Assembly (NCBI RefSeq): GCF_050113635.1 | Contig: NZ_JBNJLT010000004.1 | Coordinates: 1-64,000, forward strand | DNA length: 64,000 nt | Reading direction: 5' to 3' | From: Marinimicrobium sp050113635 | Lineage (GTDB): Bacteria; Pseudomonadota; Gammaproteobacteria; Pseudomonadales; Cellvibrionaceae | Shown: piece by piece, positions 63,393 to 64,000 of the stretch | Numbering within the stretch: the first letter of the stretch is position 1 | Layout of the letters: each line of letters starts with the position of its first letter | Translations under genes and position numbers: made by a program | The notes under the pieces: generated by a model | The model's input: only the letters and a program-made list of their open reading frames with translations | Databases searched by the model: none | Told to the model about the DNA's origin: nothing

Positions 63393-64000
63393 ATGAAAAA
63401 CCTTTCTACTCAGCGGCTGACATCGTTAAGCAAAGTCGCTTTAATCGGTGGTATTCTGGCAACGACCGCGTTGGCGTGGTCACCGGCCTATGGCCAGCAA
63501 AATCTCGCCGAGGGAAAAAGTATCACGGCCAGTAGCGCCGTGAGCGGCTTTGCAGCTCACCTGGCCAACGATGGCGATCAGAGCAGTTACTGGGAGAGCC
63601 AGAACAGCGCTTTCCCGCAATCGCTCACTTTGGACCTCGGCTCGGTAGCCAGTGTCGAGGCATTGTCCCTGGCACTGCCCAGTGGCTGGGAAAGCCGTAC
63701 CCAAACTTTTTCGATTCAAAGCAGCATCGACGGCAGTGACTATGCGCCACTGATGAGCAGCACTGGTTATGTATTCGAGCCGTCGTCTTCGAATATCGTC
63801 ACCATTGATGTGCCCGATACCGATGCGCGCTTTGTTCGCCTGGTTTTTAGCGCTAATACCACCTGGCCGGCGGCGCAGGTATCGGAACTGGAAGTGCTGG
63901 GTGAAGCGGGAAGTTCCCCTAATCCAAACCCCAACCCCCCGGCGGGTGACAACGTGGCCGAAGGTCAACCGGTCACGGCCTCCAGCAGCCAGGGGTTCCA
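63393..64000 (+). CDS. Secreted discoidin (F5/8 type C, CBM32-like) protein, cut by window end
   Basis: At least 202 residues, running off the end. Signal peptide to about residue 35 (TALAWSPAYG). First F5/8 type C domain about 36-170: NLAEGKSITASSAVSGFAAHLANDGDQSSYWES, then SLTLDLGSVASVEALSLALP and ARFVRLVFSANTTWPAAQVSELEVLG. A Pro/Asn linker (SPNPNPNPPAGD) leads into a second copy (NVAEGQPVTASSSQGF). Such domains bind sugars, and a catalytic module probably follows. ATG 63393; tandem LacI-type operators lie upstream. Confidence 0.88.
   Translation, partial: MKNLSTQRLTSLSKVALIGGILATTALAWSPAYGQQNLAEGKSITASSAVSGFAAHLANDGDQSSYWESQNSAFPQSLTLDLGSVASVEALSLALPSGWESRTQTFSIQSSIDGSDYAPLMSSTGYVFEPSSSNIVTIDVPDTDARFVRLVFSANTTWPAAQVSELEVLGEAGSSPNPNPNPPAGDNVAEGQPVTASSSQGF

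Noticed and set aside
1..64000. CRISPR arrays, tRNA/rRNA genes, insertion sequences, prophage
   Set aside because: No regularly spaced repeats, cloverleaf-forming tRNA sequence, rRNA motif or transposase/integrase reading frame was seen on either strand.

Overview
The window is a chromosomal segment of a Gram-negative gammaproteobacterium, most likely a marine or plant-polysaccharide-degrading member of the Cellvibrionaceae (Cellvibrio / Saccharophagus / Marinimicrobium-like). This is an inference. It rests on the Pseudomonas-like gene order around the replication origin, on three very large TonB-dependent receptors of the sugar-uptake type, and on a dense set of secreted carbohydrate-active enzymes (CE20-like esterase, GH43, GH9, GH20, GH97, a discoidin-type binding protein). 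No rRNA, tRNA, CRISPR array, transposase or phage gene was seen.

Layout. 0-10.7 kb: a TonB-dependent receptor, a small DUF202 membrane protein, leuA divergent from an Lrp/AsnC regulator, a secreted SGNH-type acetylesterase and a lipoprotein with four cysteine-paired repeats. 10.8-17.1 kb: gyrB-recF-dnaN-dnaA, all leftward, with two perfect parS sites inside recF. 17.07-17.46 kb: the dnaA-rpmH spacer with DnaA boxes. 17.5-21.3 kb: rpmH-rnpA-yidD-yidC-mnmE. 21.5-27.4 kb: a cell-surface glycan island (DUF6165, GT9, GT4, a CDP-glycerol glycerophosphotransferase-like protein and an O-antigen-ligase/GT2 fusion) that separates mnmE from mnmG. 27.4-28.3 kb: an 890-bp gene-free, origin-like region with the strongest DnaA-box cluster, a DnaA-box palindrome and an AT-rich unwinding-type stretch. 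28.3-32.8 kb: mnmG-rsmG, a 30-bp perfect inverted repeat, then parA-parB. 33-40.3 kb: the complete atpIBEFHAGDC operon with a clear promoter and terminator. 40.3-46.7 kb: GH43, glmU, a phospholipase-D-like protein, a DUF418 membrane protein and a class A beta-lactamase-like serine hydrolase. 46.7-64 kb: a glycan-utilisation region with GH9, GH20, TonB receptor, flavin-dependent halogenase, TonB receptor, GH97, a LacI regulator and a truncated discoidin-domain protein.

How the genes work together. The centre is the replication/segregation core: DnaA, the clamp, RecF and gyrase with two candidate origin regions, plus ParA, ParB and parS. It is joined to ribosome/tRNA modification functions and ATP synthase. 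The right end appears to be two adjacent sugar regulons told apart by operator sequence. GACAACGTTGTC palindromes precede GH20 and the 51.7-kb receptor, which suggests N-acetylhexosamine glycans. Tandem GAAAACGTTTTC-type palindromes lie between the halogenase and the 56.6-kb receptor, with degenerate tandem copies before the last gene. With GH97 and a LacI repressor in between, these suggest alpha-glucoside uptake. The least ordinary items are the ligase-glycosyltransferase fusion, the two origin-like regions, parS inside recF, the rsmG-parA palindrome, the halogenase between two receptors and the shared operators.
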